Assembly (NCBI RefSeq): GCF_006715145.1
Contig: NZ_VFMR01000001.1
Span: 372,001-436,000 of the forward strand
Direction of reading: 5' to 3'
Source of the DNA: Microbacterium sp. SLBN-146
Lineage (GTDB): Bacteria; Actinomycetota; Actinomycetes; Actinomycetales; Microbacteriaceae
Length of the DNA: 64,000 bases
The notes under the pieces were generated by a model that was not told the DNA's origin, made no database searches, and worked only from the letters and a program-made list of their open reading frames with translations. Positions within the stretch are counted from its first letter, which is position 1, and each line of letters begins with the position of its first letter. The position numbers and the translations under genes were made by a program. Of this stretch, positions 8,924 through 17,093 are shown in pieces.

Positions 8924-9036
8924 CGTCCCCGGCGCGGTGGCAGGGGACGCAAGCATGTGACGCCGTGTTGCACCGGATGAACGCGATGGTCATGGCGTCG
9001 TCACACGGGAGTGGCAGACGCCTACCGTCGCTGACC

Positions 9037-10545
9037 ATGACCTCGACCACCCGCTCTTTCGCCGCGACGCTCGCCGTCGCCGCCCTCGCCCTCTCCGGCT
9101 GCGCGACCCAGCCCGCCGCCGACGACGTGCCCGCTCCGACGAGCCTCACGTGGGGGTGGGCTCTGCCGACGAGCTGGGATCCCGTGACCTCGGTCGCCGG
9201 GTGGGACACGCACGCGCTGGCCCTCGTCTACGACGGACTGACGCAGCTCGATCCCGAGGGAGAGGTCGTCCCGGGGCTCGCCGAGTCGTGGACGTACGCC
9301 GACGACGGCACAGCCGTCACGTTCACTCTGCGGGACGGGCTCGTGTTCGCCGACGGCACGCCCATCGATGCGGATGCCGTCAAGGCGAACCTCGAACGCG
9401 GTCGGGACCAGGCCGACTCGACGCTCGCAGGTCAGCTCAAGATCGTCACGGGGGTGGACGCGGTCGACGAGCGCACCGTGACGGTGCACCTCGACCAGGC
9501 CGACTACCAAGTGCCCTACCTCTTCGCCGGCAAGACCGGGTTCATCGTCAACCCCGCCGCGTTCGACGACCCCACGACGCTCGCGACCCAGCCCGAGGGC
9601 TCGGGACCGTTCGAGCTCGTGGAGTACGTCCCCAATGCGCACGCCGATCTCGTCAAGAGCGAGGAGTACTGGAACGCCGATCGCATCCACATCGACGAGT
9701 TCCGCATCGCTCCCGTGACCGACCCCGCGACGGTCGTCGCCGGTGTTCAGACAGGCCAGTGGGACGTCGCGCTCATTCCGCCGTCGCAAGTGCAGGCATC
9801 GGAGTCGGCGGGACTCGAGGTCGAGCGGATCACGGCGTTGACGGTACGCACGATCGACGTGAACAACACCGTCGCGCCCTACGACGACCCGCGCGTCCTG
9901 CAGGCGATCAGCCACGCGACCGACCGGCAGGCGCTCGTCGACGGCGCCTACTTCGGAGAGGGGACGCCGAACTTCCAGCCGTTCCCCGAGGGATACAGCG
10001 CCTACGACGCCGACCTCGAGGACCTCTACCCCTACGACCCCGACGAGGCGCGCGAGCTTCTCGCCGAAGCGGGCCACCCCGACGGGATCGATGTCGAGCT
10101 CGGCATCACCGAAGCCGACAGCGCGATCGCCGAGGTCCTGCAGGCGCAGTGGGCGGATGCCGGCATCCGGGCCACCCTCACGGTCCTGCCGCCCAACGCC
10201 AACAACTACATCAACCGGACGTATCCCTTCGTTCTCGACAGCTTCTCGGGCCGCCAGTCGCCGCTCCAGGCGCTCGAAGTGCTCTACGGGCCCGAAGGCC
10301 TCATGAACCTGGGGCGGAACACTCCCGACGAGCTCATCGCGGCGATCGACACGGCCCGCGCGACGCCGACGGATGCCGACGACTACGAGGAGAAGCTGCA
10401 GGATGCCGTCGCGATCGCCGTCGAGCAGATGCCCAACACCTTCCTCTTCACCTGGCCGCGCATTCTCGTCCACCCGGCGAAGGTCACGGGGATCCAGCAC
10501 TGGATCGACGTGCAGCGCTGGGAGGACGTCACGATCGAGGAGTGA
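9037..10545 (+). CDS. ABC transporter substrate-binding lipoprotein, family 5 (peptide/nickel/opine type)
   Basis: Membrane-anchored binding protein, 502 residues, that captures the ligand for the importer encoded just downstream. The lipobox is LSGC with the lipidated Cys at residue 22. The body follows the family 5 pattern: VYDGLTQLDPEGEVVPGLAESW near residues 65-88, then TFTLRDGLVFADGTPIDADAVK. A start further upstream in the same frame would lose the signal peptide, so the ATG at 9037 is right. Permease and ATPase genes follow closely. In this context the ligand may be a sulfur-containing peptide or thioether rather than nickel. Confidence 0.92.
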   Translation: MTSTTRSFAATLAVAALALSGCATQPAADDVPAPTSLTWGWALPTSWDPVTSVAGWDTHALALVYDGLTQLDPEGEVVPGLAESWTYADDGTAVTFTLRDGLVFADGTPIDADAVKANLERGRDQADSTLAGQLKIVTGVDAVDERTVTVHLDQADYQVPYLFAGKTGFIVNPAAFDDPTTLATQPEGSGPFELVEYVPNAHADLVKSEEYWNADRIHIDEFRIAPVTDPATVVAGVQTGQWDVALIPPSQVQASESAGLEVERITALTVRTIDVNNTVAPYDDPRVLQAISHATDRQALVDGAYFGEGTPNFQPFPEGYSAYDADLEDLYPYDPDEARELLAEAGHPDGIDVELGITEADSAIAEVLQAQWADAGIRATLTVLPPNANNYINRTYPFVLDSFSGRQSPLQALEVLYGPEGLMNLGRNTPDELIAAIDTARATPTDADDYEEKLQDAVAIAVEQMPNTFLFTWPRILVHPAKVTGIQHWIDVQRWEDVTIEE

Positions 10546-10549
10546 GCGG

Positions 10550-11581
10550 ATGACACTCACGCAGACCGAAGCCGCGGGTGGAGCGATCACCGCCCGCGGC
10601 CCGGTCCCCGGGTTCGGGGCACGGGCGCGCCGAGGGTCCTGGTCGGTGCTCGCGATCGCGGCGCAGGCGGCGACCGTCTTCCTCATCGCGACCTTCCTCA
10701 CCTTCGCCCTCGGCGCGTGGAGCGGGTCGAATCCCGCCGCCGTCGCGCTCGGCGATCAGGCGACCCCCGAGGACATCGCGCGACTCAACGCCGTGTACGG
10801 CCTGGACCAGCCGCTCCTCGTCCGCTACGTCGACTGGCTGACGTCGGCGCTCACGGGAGACCTCGGGACGGCCTGGTTCAGCGGCATCCCCGTCGCCCAG
10901 TCGATCGCACAGGCCTTTCCCGTGAGCCTCTCGATCGCCGTCGGCGCGACGCTCGTCGCGGTGGTCCTGGGCGGGTCCACGGGGATCCTCGCCGCCGTGG
11001 CGCGCGGAAGCTGGATCGACCGGGGCATCACGGCGGTCTGCGCCGTCCTCGCGACGATCCCCGCGTTCGTCGCCGGCATCGCCCTCATCCTCGTCTTCGC
11101 CCTCGCGGTCCCGATTCTTCCCGTGGGCGGATACGTTCCGCCGACGATCAGCGTCGGCGCGTGGCTCGCGTGCCTCGTCCTCCCCTCGATCGCGCTGAGT
11201 CTCGACGCCGCGGCCGACCTCTCGCGGCAGCTGCGGACGAGCCTCGTGGGAAGCCTCACCCAGAACTACGTCGTCGCCGCGACGGTCCACGGGCTCGGAC
11301 GCCCGCGCATCGTGCTGCGCCACGCTCTTCCGAACGCGCTCGGCCCGGCCGTCGCGACGCTGGGACTGCACGTCCCCCGGCTCGTCGGCGGCGCCGTCAT
11401 CACGGAGGCCGTGTTCGGGATGCCGGGACTCGGGATGCTCGCGCGCCAGGCGGCACTGTCGGGTGATGTGCCGGTCGTCCAGGGCGTTCTGCTCGTGAGC
11501 ATCGCGCTCGTCGTGGCATCCGGAATCGTCGTCGGGATCGTGCTCGGCCGGCTCGGCGCGAACGAGAGGAGCACGGCATGA
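10550..11581 (+). CDS. ABC transporter permease, DppB-like
   Basis: Inner-membrane permease of 343 residues with about six transmembrane helices. The large periplasmic loop contains TPEDIARLNAVYGLDQPLLVRYVDWL, typical of DppB/GsiC proteins, and the EAA cytoplasmic loop is near VVAATVHGLGRPRIVLRHALPNAL. I chose the ATG at 10550, four bases after the binding-protein stop; the longer frame beginning at 10373 overlaps the previous gene. It pairs with the next permease and its stop overlaps that gene's start (ATGA). Confidence 0.92.
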   Translation: MTLTQTEAAGGAITARGPVPGFGARARRGSWSVLAIAAQAATVFLIATFLTFALGAWSGSNPAAVALGDQATPEDIARLNAVYGLDQPLLVRYVDWLTSALTGDLGTAWFSGIPVAQSIAQAFPVSLSIAVGATLVAVVLGGSTGILAAVARGSWIDRGITAVCAVLATIPAFVAGIALILVFALAVPILPVGGYVPPTISVGAWLACLVLPSIALSLDAAADLSRQLRTSLVGSLTQNYVVAATVHGLGRPRIVLRHALPNALGPAVATLGLHVPRLVGGAVITEAVFGMPGLGMLARQAALSGDVPVVQGVLLVSIALVVASGIVVGIVLGRLGANERSTA

Positions 11582-12444
11582 CGCGTCTCTGGAACGCGGG
11601 GTGGACGCTGCGCGTCGCCCTCGTCGTCCTCGGCCTCGTCGCGATCGCGGGCGTCTTCGGACCCTGGCTCGCGCCCTATGACCCGCTCGCGCAGGACACG
11701 GCCGCAGCCCTCCAGGGACCGTCCTGGGCGCACCTCCTCGGCACCGACTACGTCGGTCGCGACGTGCTCAGCCGCCTCCTCGCGGGCGCCCCGCTCTCGC
11801 TGCTCGCGGCGCTCCTCGCGACGACGATCGGCTTCCTGCTCGGCGTCATCCCCGGCGTCCTGTCGGTGTTCGCGCCGCGGCCCGCCGAATGGGCGAGCCT
11901 GCGTCTCGCCGATGCGGTCCTCGCTCTGCCGTTCATCCTCTTCGCGATCGTGTTCGCCGCCCTGCTCGGGAACGGCCTCATCCCGGCGATGGTCGCGATC
12001 GGCATCCTTCTCGCGCCGGGGTTCTTCCGCGTCGCCCGCGCAGCCGCCCTGTCGGTGAGCACGGCCCCCTACATCGAGGCGGCGACGCTCCTCGGCGCGT
12101 CACCCGGGTGGCTCGTGCGCGCACACCTCTGGCGCCACGTGACGCCGACGGTCGTCGTGACGGCGATCGGGGCACTGGGCGGCTCGCTCCTCGTCGTCTC
12201 GTCGCTCACCTTCCTCGGGATCGGCGTCGTCCCCCCGACCCCGACGTGGGGCGGGATGCTGGCGAGCGATCTCGAGTACCTGACGCAGCGTCCTCTCGGA
12301 CCCGTCGCCCCGGCGCTCGTGATCATCGTGACGGTCGGCTCGCTCAATCTGCTGGCGGATGCCGCGCGGGATGCCTTCGGTCTCGATGCCGTGGCGCGTG
12401 GAACCACCCTTTCCCGGAAGGAGCCCCATGACCTCGGCGTCTGA
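11578..12444 (+). CDS. ABC transporter permease, DppC-like
   Basis: Second permease of the importer, 288 residues. The N-terminal DppC signature is present: DPLAQDTAAALQGPSWAHLLGTD followed by YVGRDVLSRLLAGA. The EAA loop EAATLLGASPGWLVRAHLWRHV lies near residue 165. About six hydrophobic helices are visible. The gene overlaps the preceding permease by four bases and the following ATPase by 17 bases, so the whole importer is one operon. Confidence 0.92.
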   Translation: MTRLWNAGWTLRVALVVLGLVAIAGVFGPWLAPYDPLAQDTAAALQGPSWAHLLGTDYVGRDVLSRLLAGAPLSLLAALLATTIGFLLGVIPGVLSVFAPRPAEWASLRLADAVLALPFILFAIVFAALLGNGLIPAMVAIGILLAPGFFRVARAAALSVSTAPYIEAATLLGASPGWLVRAHLWRHVTPTVVVTAIGALGGSLLVVSSLTFLGIGVVPPTPTWGGMLASDLEYLTQRPLGPVAPALVIIVTVGSLNLLADAARDAFGLDAVARGTTLSRKEPHDLGV

Positions 12445-13330
12445 CATCCTCGCCCGTTCCCGCTCGTCGTCCACGACGCGAGGGGAGGCGCTCGGGCCCT
12501 CGTTCGACGAGGCATCCCTCATCGCACCGCCCCTCGTGGCGGTGCAGGGCCTGCGCATCTCGACGTCCGACGGCACGGAGCTCGTGCACGGGGTCGATCT
12601 CGCCGTCCGCCGCGGCGAGATGCTCGGGATCGTCGGCGAGTCCGGGAGCGGCAAGAGCCTCACGTGCCGCGCACTCCTCGGCATCCTCCCGGCGGGAACG
12701 CACGTCAGCGGCGGACGCGTCCTCGTCGACGGCACCGACATGGCGGATGCATCGGAGCGCCAGTGGCGCGGCATCCGCGGGCACCGGATCTCCGCCGTCT
12801 TCCAGGACCCCGCGTCGTACCTCAATCCCGCCGCGCGCATCGGAGCGCAGCTCGAAGAGGTGCTCCGGGTCACGGCGCGCGTCCCCCGCCGCGAGACGCG
12901 CGAACGAGCGCGCGACCTCCTCGCGCAGCTCGGGCTCCGCGACGTCGACCGCGTCCTGCGTCAGCGCGTCGGGGAGCTCTCGGGCGGGATGCTGCAACGC
13001 ATCCTGATCGCCCTCGCGCTCGCGACCGACCCCAACGTCCTGATCGCCGACGAGGCGACGACGGCGCTCGACGTCACGGTGCAGGCCGAGCTCCTCGACC
13101 TCCTGCGCGACCTGCGCGCCGCGCGCGGCCTCGCGCTCATCCTCGTCTCGCACGACCTCGCCGTCGTGTCGAACGTCTGCGAACGGGTGCTCGTCTTCCA
13201 GGACGGGCGCGTCGTCGAGGGGGGCGGCACGGCGCGCGTCCTGTCGACTCCCGGTCACGCGTACACGCGGTCGCTCCTCGCCGCCCACTCCGCCTACGGG
13301 CTCGAGCGCTACCTGGGGAGCATCGTATGA
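12428..13330 (+). CDS. ABC transporter ATP-binding protein, DppD-like
   Basis: ATPase subunit of 300 residues. Walker A GESGSGKS lies at residues 70-77, the LSGGM signature near 183, Walker B with the switch (LIADEATTALDVT) near 205-217, and the H-loop SHDLAVV near 240. The first 35 residues are a low-complexity Ser-rich extension absent from most homologues. The ATG at 12428 lies inside the 3' end of the permease gene. It should form a heterodimer with the next gene product to power uptake. Confidence 0.92.
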   Translation: MTSASDILARSRSSSTTRGEALGPSFDEASLIAPPLVAVQGLRISTSDGTELVHGVDLAVRRGEMLGIVGESGSGKSLTCRALLGILPAGTHVSGGRVLVDGTDMADASERQWRGIRGHRISAVFQDPASYLNPAARIGAQLEEVLRVTARVPRRETRERARDLLAQLGLRDVDRVLRQRVGELSGGMLQRILIALALATDPNVLIADEATTALDVTVQAELLDLLRDLRAARGLALILVSHDLAVVSNVCERVLVFQDGRVVEGGGTARVLSTPGHAYTRSLLAAHSAYGLERYLGSIV

Positions 13331-14151
13331 GCCTTCTCGACATCGACGGCGTGAGCGTCGACCTCGGCCGTGCCCCGCTGACGCGGGTGCTCGACGAGGT
13401 CTCGCTGAGGCTCCGAGCCGGAGAGGTCGTCGGCGTCGTCGGCGAATCGGGGTCGGGTAAGACGACGCTCGCGCGGTCCATCCTGCGCTCCGTCCCGGTC
13501 GCCGCCGGTTCCCTCCGCATCGACGGCCGCGATGTCCGGGGACTCCGCGGCGGCACGCTGCGGGCGTGGCGACGCGAGGGGGCCGTGCAGTACGTCTTCC
13601 AGGACCCGCTCCGGTCCCTCGATCCCGGCGTGCGGGTCGTCGATTCGATCGCCGAGGGACTCCGCATCGCGCGTGTCCCGTCGGAAGAACGGACGCGACG
13701 CATCGCCGCGGCGCTCCGCGACGTCGGCCTCGACCCCGAGCTGGCCGGGCGCCTGCCCGGGCACCTGTCGGGCGGGCAGCGGCAGCGCGCCGCGATCGCC
13801 CGTGCGCTCGTCATGCAGCCACGCCTGCTGCTGCTCGACGAACCCGTCAGCGCCCTCGACGCGGCGAGCCGCGACCGCATCATCCGCACCCTCATCGCGC
13901 TCCGCGACGCCCATCGCGAGCGGCTCGGCATGCTCGTCATCTCGCACGACATCGGCTCGCTCGCCGCGCTGAGCGACCGCCTCGTCGTGCTCTACCGGGG
14001 GCGCATCGTCGAAGACGGTCCGACCCGCCAGGTCGTGGCACGCCCCCGGCATCCGTACACCCGCCTGCTCATCGCCTCGGTGCCCGTGATCGGCGTCGCG
14101 GGAGCGGATCGCACCGAACGCGCCGCCCTTCGCGCCGCCATCGACGCCTGA
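13327..14151 (+). CDS. ABC transporter ATP-binding protein, DppF-like
   Basis: Second ATPase of the importer, 274 residues. Walker A GESGSGKT lies at residues 39-46, the signature LSGGQRQR near 149, Walker B LLLLDEPVSALD near 169, and the H-loop SHDIGSL near 207. It overlaps the preceding ATPase stop by four bases. A 36-base gap with an AGGAGA Shine-Dalgarno separates it from the LLM monooxygenase, which is probably in the same transcript. Confidence 0.92.
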   Translation: MSLLDIDGVSVDLGRAPLTRVLDEVSLRLRAGEVVGVVGESGSGKTTLARSILRSVPVAAGSLRIDGRDVRGLRGGTLRAWRREGAVQYVFQDPLRSLDPGVRVVDSIAEGLRIARVPSEERTRRIAAALRDVGLDPELAGRLPGHLSGGQRQRAAIARALVMQPRLLLLDEPVSALDAASRDRIIRTLIALRDAHRERLGMLVISHDIGSLAALSDRLVVLYRGRIVEDGPTRQVVARPRHPYTRLLIASVPVIGVAGADRTERAALRAAIDA

Positions 14152-14187
14152 ACGCACGACAGCAATCGCACGACAGAAGGAGACACC

Positions 14188-15306
14188 ATGTCCATCGAGA
14201 TCCTCGGAATGATCGCGACGACCGCCGGATCGGAGTCGCGACGTCTCGACGGCCCGCTCGTCGACCCGCAGTACGTGCGCGACTTCTCCCGCGCCCACGA
14301 AGCAGCCGGGTTCGACCGCGTCCTCATCGGCTACAGCGCGAGCGCGCCCGACGGGTTCGCGGTGGCCGCGGCCGCCCTCCATGCGACCGACGCCCTCAAG
14401 GTCCTCATCGCCCACCGGCCCGGGTTCGTCGCCCCGACGATCGTCGCCCGCAAGCTCGCGACGCTCGATCACCTCACAGGAGGAGGACGCGTCGCGATCC
14501 ACCACATCTCGGGCGGCAGCGACGCCGATCAGCGCCGCGACGGCGACTTCAGCGCGAAGCGGGACCGCTACCGGCGCACGGGCGAGTTCATCGAGGTCCT
14601 GCGCACCGCGCTCACGGCAGCGGAGCCCTTCGACCACGACGGCGAGTTCTATCGCATCCAGGGCGGATTCTCCGCCGTGAAGCCCGCGACGGATGCCGGC
14701 ATCCCGATCTACTTCGGGGGACTCTCGGACGGCGCCGTGGAGGTCGGGGCTGCGTACGCCGACGTGTACATGCTCTTCGGTGAGCCGCTCGCGGACGTTG
14801 CGGAACGGATCGCGGCCGTCCGCGCGGCGGCGGCCGCGCACGGACGCGACGTCGAGTTCAGCCTCTCGACCCGGCCCATCGTCGCGGCGACGGAGGACGA
14901 GGCATGGGCCAAGGCGCAGCGCATCTACGAGGAGACCGAAACGCTCATCGCGCAGAACGCGACGGGCAACACGCTCGCCTTCACCGCCCCCGCGCAGCGC
15001 GAAGAGGTCTCGGTGTCGGCCGACCTGCTGCAGCGGCACGCGCGAGCGTCCGACGTCCACGACGAACGGCTGTGGCTCGGGATCACGCGACTGACCGGTC
15101 CGAGCGGCAACTCGACGGCACCCGTCGGGACACCCGCGCAGGTCGCCGAGGCGCTCCTGAAGTACTACGACCTCGGTGTCACGAAGTTCCTCATCCGCGG
15201 GTTCGATCCGCTCGGCGACGTCGTCCAGTGGGGAGACGAGCTCATCCCGCTCCTCCGCGAGGGCGCACGCCTGCGCGACGAAGCATCCGCTCTGCAACCC
15301 GCCTGA
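14188..15306 (+). CDS. LLM-class flavin-dependent monooxygenase, SsuD-like
   Basis: Luciferase-like monooxygenase of 372 residues, close to alkanesulfonate monooxygenase in layout: MIATTAGSESR at the start, then GFDRVLIGYSASAPDGFAVAAA and LDHLTGGGRVAIHHISGGSD. It needs FMNH2, which the next gene can provide. A good AGAAGGAGA Shine-Dalgarno precedes the ATG. It is diverged from the LLM gene at 7176, so the two probably attack different intermediates or different organosulfur compounds delivered by the same importer. C-S bond cleavage releasing sulfite is the likely chemistry, by family. Confidence 0.87.
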   Translation: MSIEILGMIATTAGSESRRLDGPLVDPQYVRDFSRAHEAAGFDRVLIGYSASAPDGFAVAAAALHATDALKVLIAHRPGFVAPTIVARKLATLDHLTGGGRVAIHHISGGSDADQRRDGDFSAKRDRYRRTGEFIEVLRTALTAAEPFDHDGEFYRIQGGFSAVKPATDAGIPIYFGGLSDGAVEVGAAYADVYMLFGEPLADVAERIAAVRAAAAAHGRDVEFSLSTRPIVAATEDEAWAKAQRIYEETETLIAQNATGNTLAFTAPAQREEVSVSADLLQRHARASDVHDERLWLGITRLTGPSGNSTAPVGTPAQVAEALLKYYDLGVTKFLIRGFDPLGDVVQWGDELIPLLREGARLRDEASALQPA

Positions 15307-15317
15307 AGGAGAACTCC

Positions 15318-15863
15318 ATGACCCTTCACGCCTCCGCCCCCGCGTCGCCGCGCGCCTTCGCGGCATCCCTCGCTCCTGACGACTACAAGGCACTGTTCCG
15401 CGGACATCCGGGGGGCGTCGCCGTCATCACCGCCGATGCCGGCGATGGCCCCGTGGCGCTCACGGCGACCTCCGTGTCATCGGTGAGCGCCGACCCGCCG
15501 CTCCTCGTCTTCTCGATCTCGGCACTGTCGTCGGCGGCATCCGTCCTCTCGAGGGCCGAGACCGTCGTCGTGCACCTGCTCGACGCGCACGACCTGACGG
15601 TCGCGCAGCTGGGCGCCACGAGCGGCATCGACCGCTTCGCCGAGACGCACCGGTGGTCGCGGCTCGTGACGGGCGAACCCGTCTACCGCGACGTCCGCGC
15701 GTGGGTGCGCTGCGTCGTCGTCGATCGGATGGACGCGGGGGGCTCCACCATCATCGCGGCGCACGCGCTGCAGTCGCACGTAGCCCGCGACGACAGCGAA
15801 GCCCTCGTCTACCACAACCGCACGTGGCACCGCCTGGGCGAGCACTCCCGCGTGGACCCCTGA
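15318..15863 (+). CDS. flavin reductase family protein
   Basis: Small FMN-binding split-barrel oxidoreductase of 181 residues that reduces FMN with NAD(P)H for the two-component monooxygenases of this island. Recognisable stretches are YKALFRGHPGGVAVITADAGDG near residues 25-46 and LTATSVSSVSADPPLLVFSIS near 50-70. The ATG at 15318 is preceded by GAAGGAGA and starts 11 bases after the monooxygenase stop. It is the last gene of the operon; an inverted repeat follows at 15898. Confidence 0.9.
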   Translation: MTLHASAPASPRAFAASLAPDDYKALFRGHPGGVAVITADAGDGPVALTATSVSSVSADPPLLVFSISALSSAASVLSRAETVVVHLLDAHDLTVAQLGATSGIDRFAETHRWSRLVTGEPVYRDVRAWVRCVVVDRMDAGGSTIIAAHALQSHVARDDSEALVYHNRTWHRLGEHSRVDP

Positions 15864-15897
15864 GCCGGGCAGCGCCCGCCCTCACCGGTCCGCAGCG

Positions 15898-15993
15898 TTC
15901 AGAATTCAGTCTGCGCGACATGCCCCGCGCGCCCGAGGCGCGGGTTTCCGCCAACCCCGTCCGCCGTCCGGCGGCCGAAGACTGAATCCTGAA
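15898..15993. repeat. 96-bp nested inverted repeat in the flavin reductase-agmatine deiminase gap
   Basis: Outer arms 15898-15912 (TTCAGAATTCAGTCT) and 15979-15993 pair at 14 of 15 positions. Inside are two smaller GC hairpins (CCCGCGC with GCGCGGG, and CCGCCG with CGGCGG). The 189-bp gap contains nothing else I recognise apart from the agmatine deiminase promoter. It may terminate the sulfur operon or belong to a REP family. Confidence 0.55.
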
Positions 15994-16052
15994 CACCCGG
16001 ACTGCGGCACCCGACCGAGTACCCTCGGTTCAGCACCGCTGAAGGGGGAACC

Positions 16053-17090
16053 ATGGCCTGGCGCATGCCCGCCGAAACCGCTCCGCACGACCGCACGTGG
16101 ATGGCGTTCCCGCGCGAGGGCCTGACCCTCGGGTCGACCGCCGCCGAGGCGGAGGCCTGCTACGCCGCGTGGAGCGCCGTCGCTCTCGCGACCGCCGAGT
16201 TCGAGCCGGTCACGATGGTCGTGGACCCGACCGAGATCGCACGCGCCCGGCGCCTGCTGGGCGGTGCCGTGGACCTCGTCGAGGCGCCGCTCGACGAGTT
16301 CTGGATGCGCGACTTCGGACCCACCTTCGTCGTCGACGACGAGCGTCCCGGTGTCCTCGGCGCCGTCGACTGGATCTTCAACGGCTGGGGCGCGCCCGAG
16401 TGGGCCGAGTGGCAGAAGTCCGCCGAGATCGCCCGGTTCGTGAGCGACCTGGTCGGGTCGGAGCTCGTGAGCTCGGTCCTCGTCAACGAGGGCGGCGGCA
16501 TCCACGTCGACGGCGAGGGAACCGTGCTCGCCACCCAGACGGTCCAGCTCGACCCTCGACGCAACCCCTTCGCCGACAGACCGCGCGTCGAGGCGGAGTT
16601 CGCCCGCACCCTCGGCGCCCGCAAGACGATCTGGCTCCCCCGCGGACTCACCCGCGACTACGACGACTTCGGCACCAACGGGCACGTCGACATCGTCGCG
16701 ACGATCCCCTCGTCCGGCCGTCTTCTCCTCCACGCGCAGAACGACCCCGGGCATCCCGACCACGAGGTGACCCGCGAGCTGCGCGCGCAGCTCGAGAACG
16801 AGACCGACGCCGCAGGCCGCGGCTTCGACATCATCGACCTCCCCGCCCCCGAGACGCTCCGCGACCACGAGGGCTTCGTCGACTGGAGCTACGTCAATCA
16901 CCTCGTCGTCAACGGCGGCGTGATCGCGTGCGGGTTCGGGGAGGAGCGGGCGGATGCCACGGCCCGGGCAATCCTCGAAGACGCCTACCCGGGCCGGCGC
17001 GTGGTCACCGTCGACGCACGCGAGATCTTCGCCCGCGGCGGCGGCATCCACTGCATCACGCAGCAGCAGCCCGCGCTCGCGGGAGCCTGA
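16053..17090 (+). CDS. aguA: agmatine deiminase (peptidyl-arginine deiminase family)
   Basis: Cytosolic enzyme of 345 residues that converts agmatine to N-carbamoylputrescine and ammonia. Family landmarks are EFWMRDFGPTFVVDD near residues 81-95, NEGGGIHVDGEGTVL near 145-160, GTNGHVDIVA near 208-218, and the catalytic Cys at residue 334 in GGGIHCITQQQP. A GAAGGGGGAA Shine-Dalgarno precedes the ATG. An amidase gene begins three bases after its stop. No AguB-type nitrilase is present in the window. Confidence 0.92.
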   Translation: MAWRMPAETAPHDRTWMAFPREGLTLGSTAAEAEACYAAWSAVALATAEFEPVTMVVDPTEIARARRLLGGAVDLVEAPLDEFWMRDFGPTFVVDDERPGVLGAVDWIFNGWGAPEWAEWQKSAEIARFVSDLVGSELVSSVLVNEGGGIHVDGEGTVLATQTVQLDPRRNPFADRPRVEAEFARTLGARKTIWLPRGLTRDYDDFGTNGHVDIVATIPSSGRLLLHAQNDPGHPDHEVTRELRAQLENETDAAGRGFDIIDLPAPETLRDHEGFVDWSYVNHLVVNGGVIACGFGEERADATARAILEDAYPGRRVVTVDAREIFARGGGIHCITQQQPALAGA

Positions 17091-17093
17091 CCG

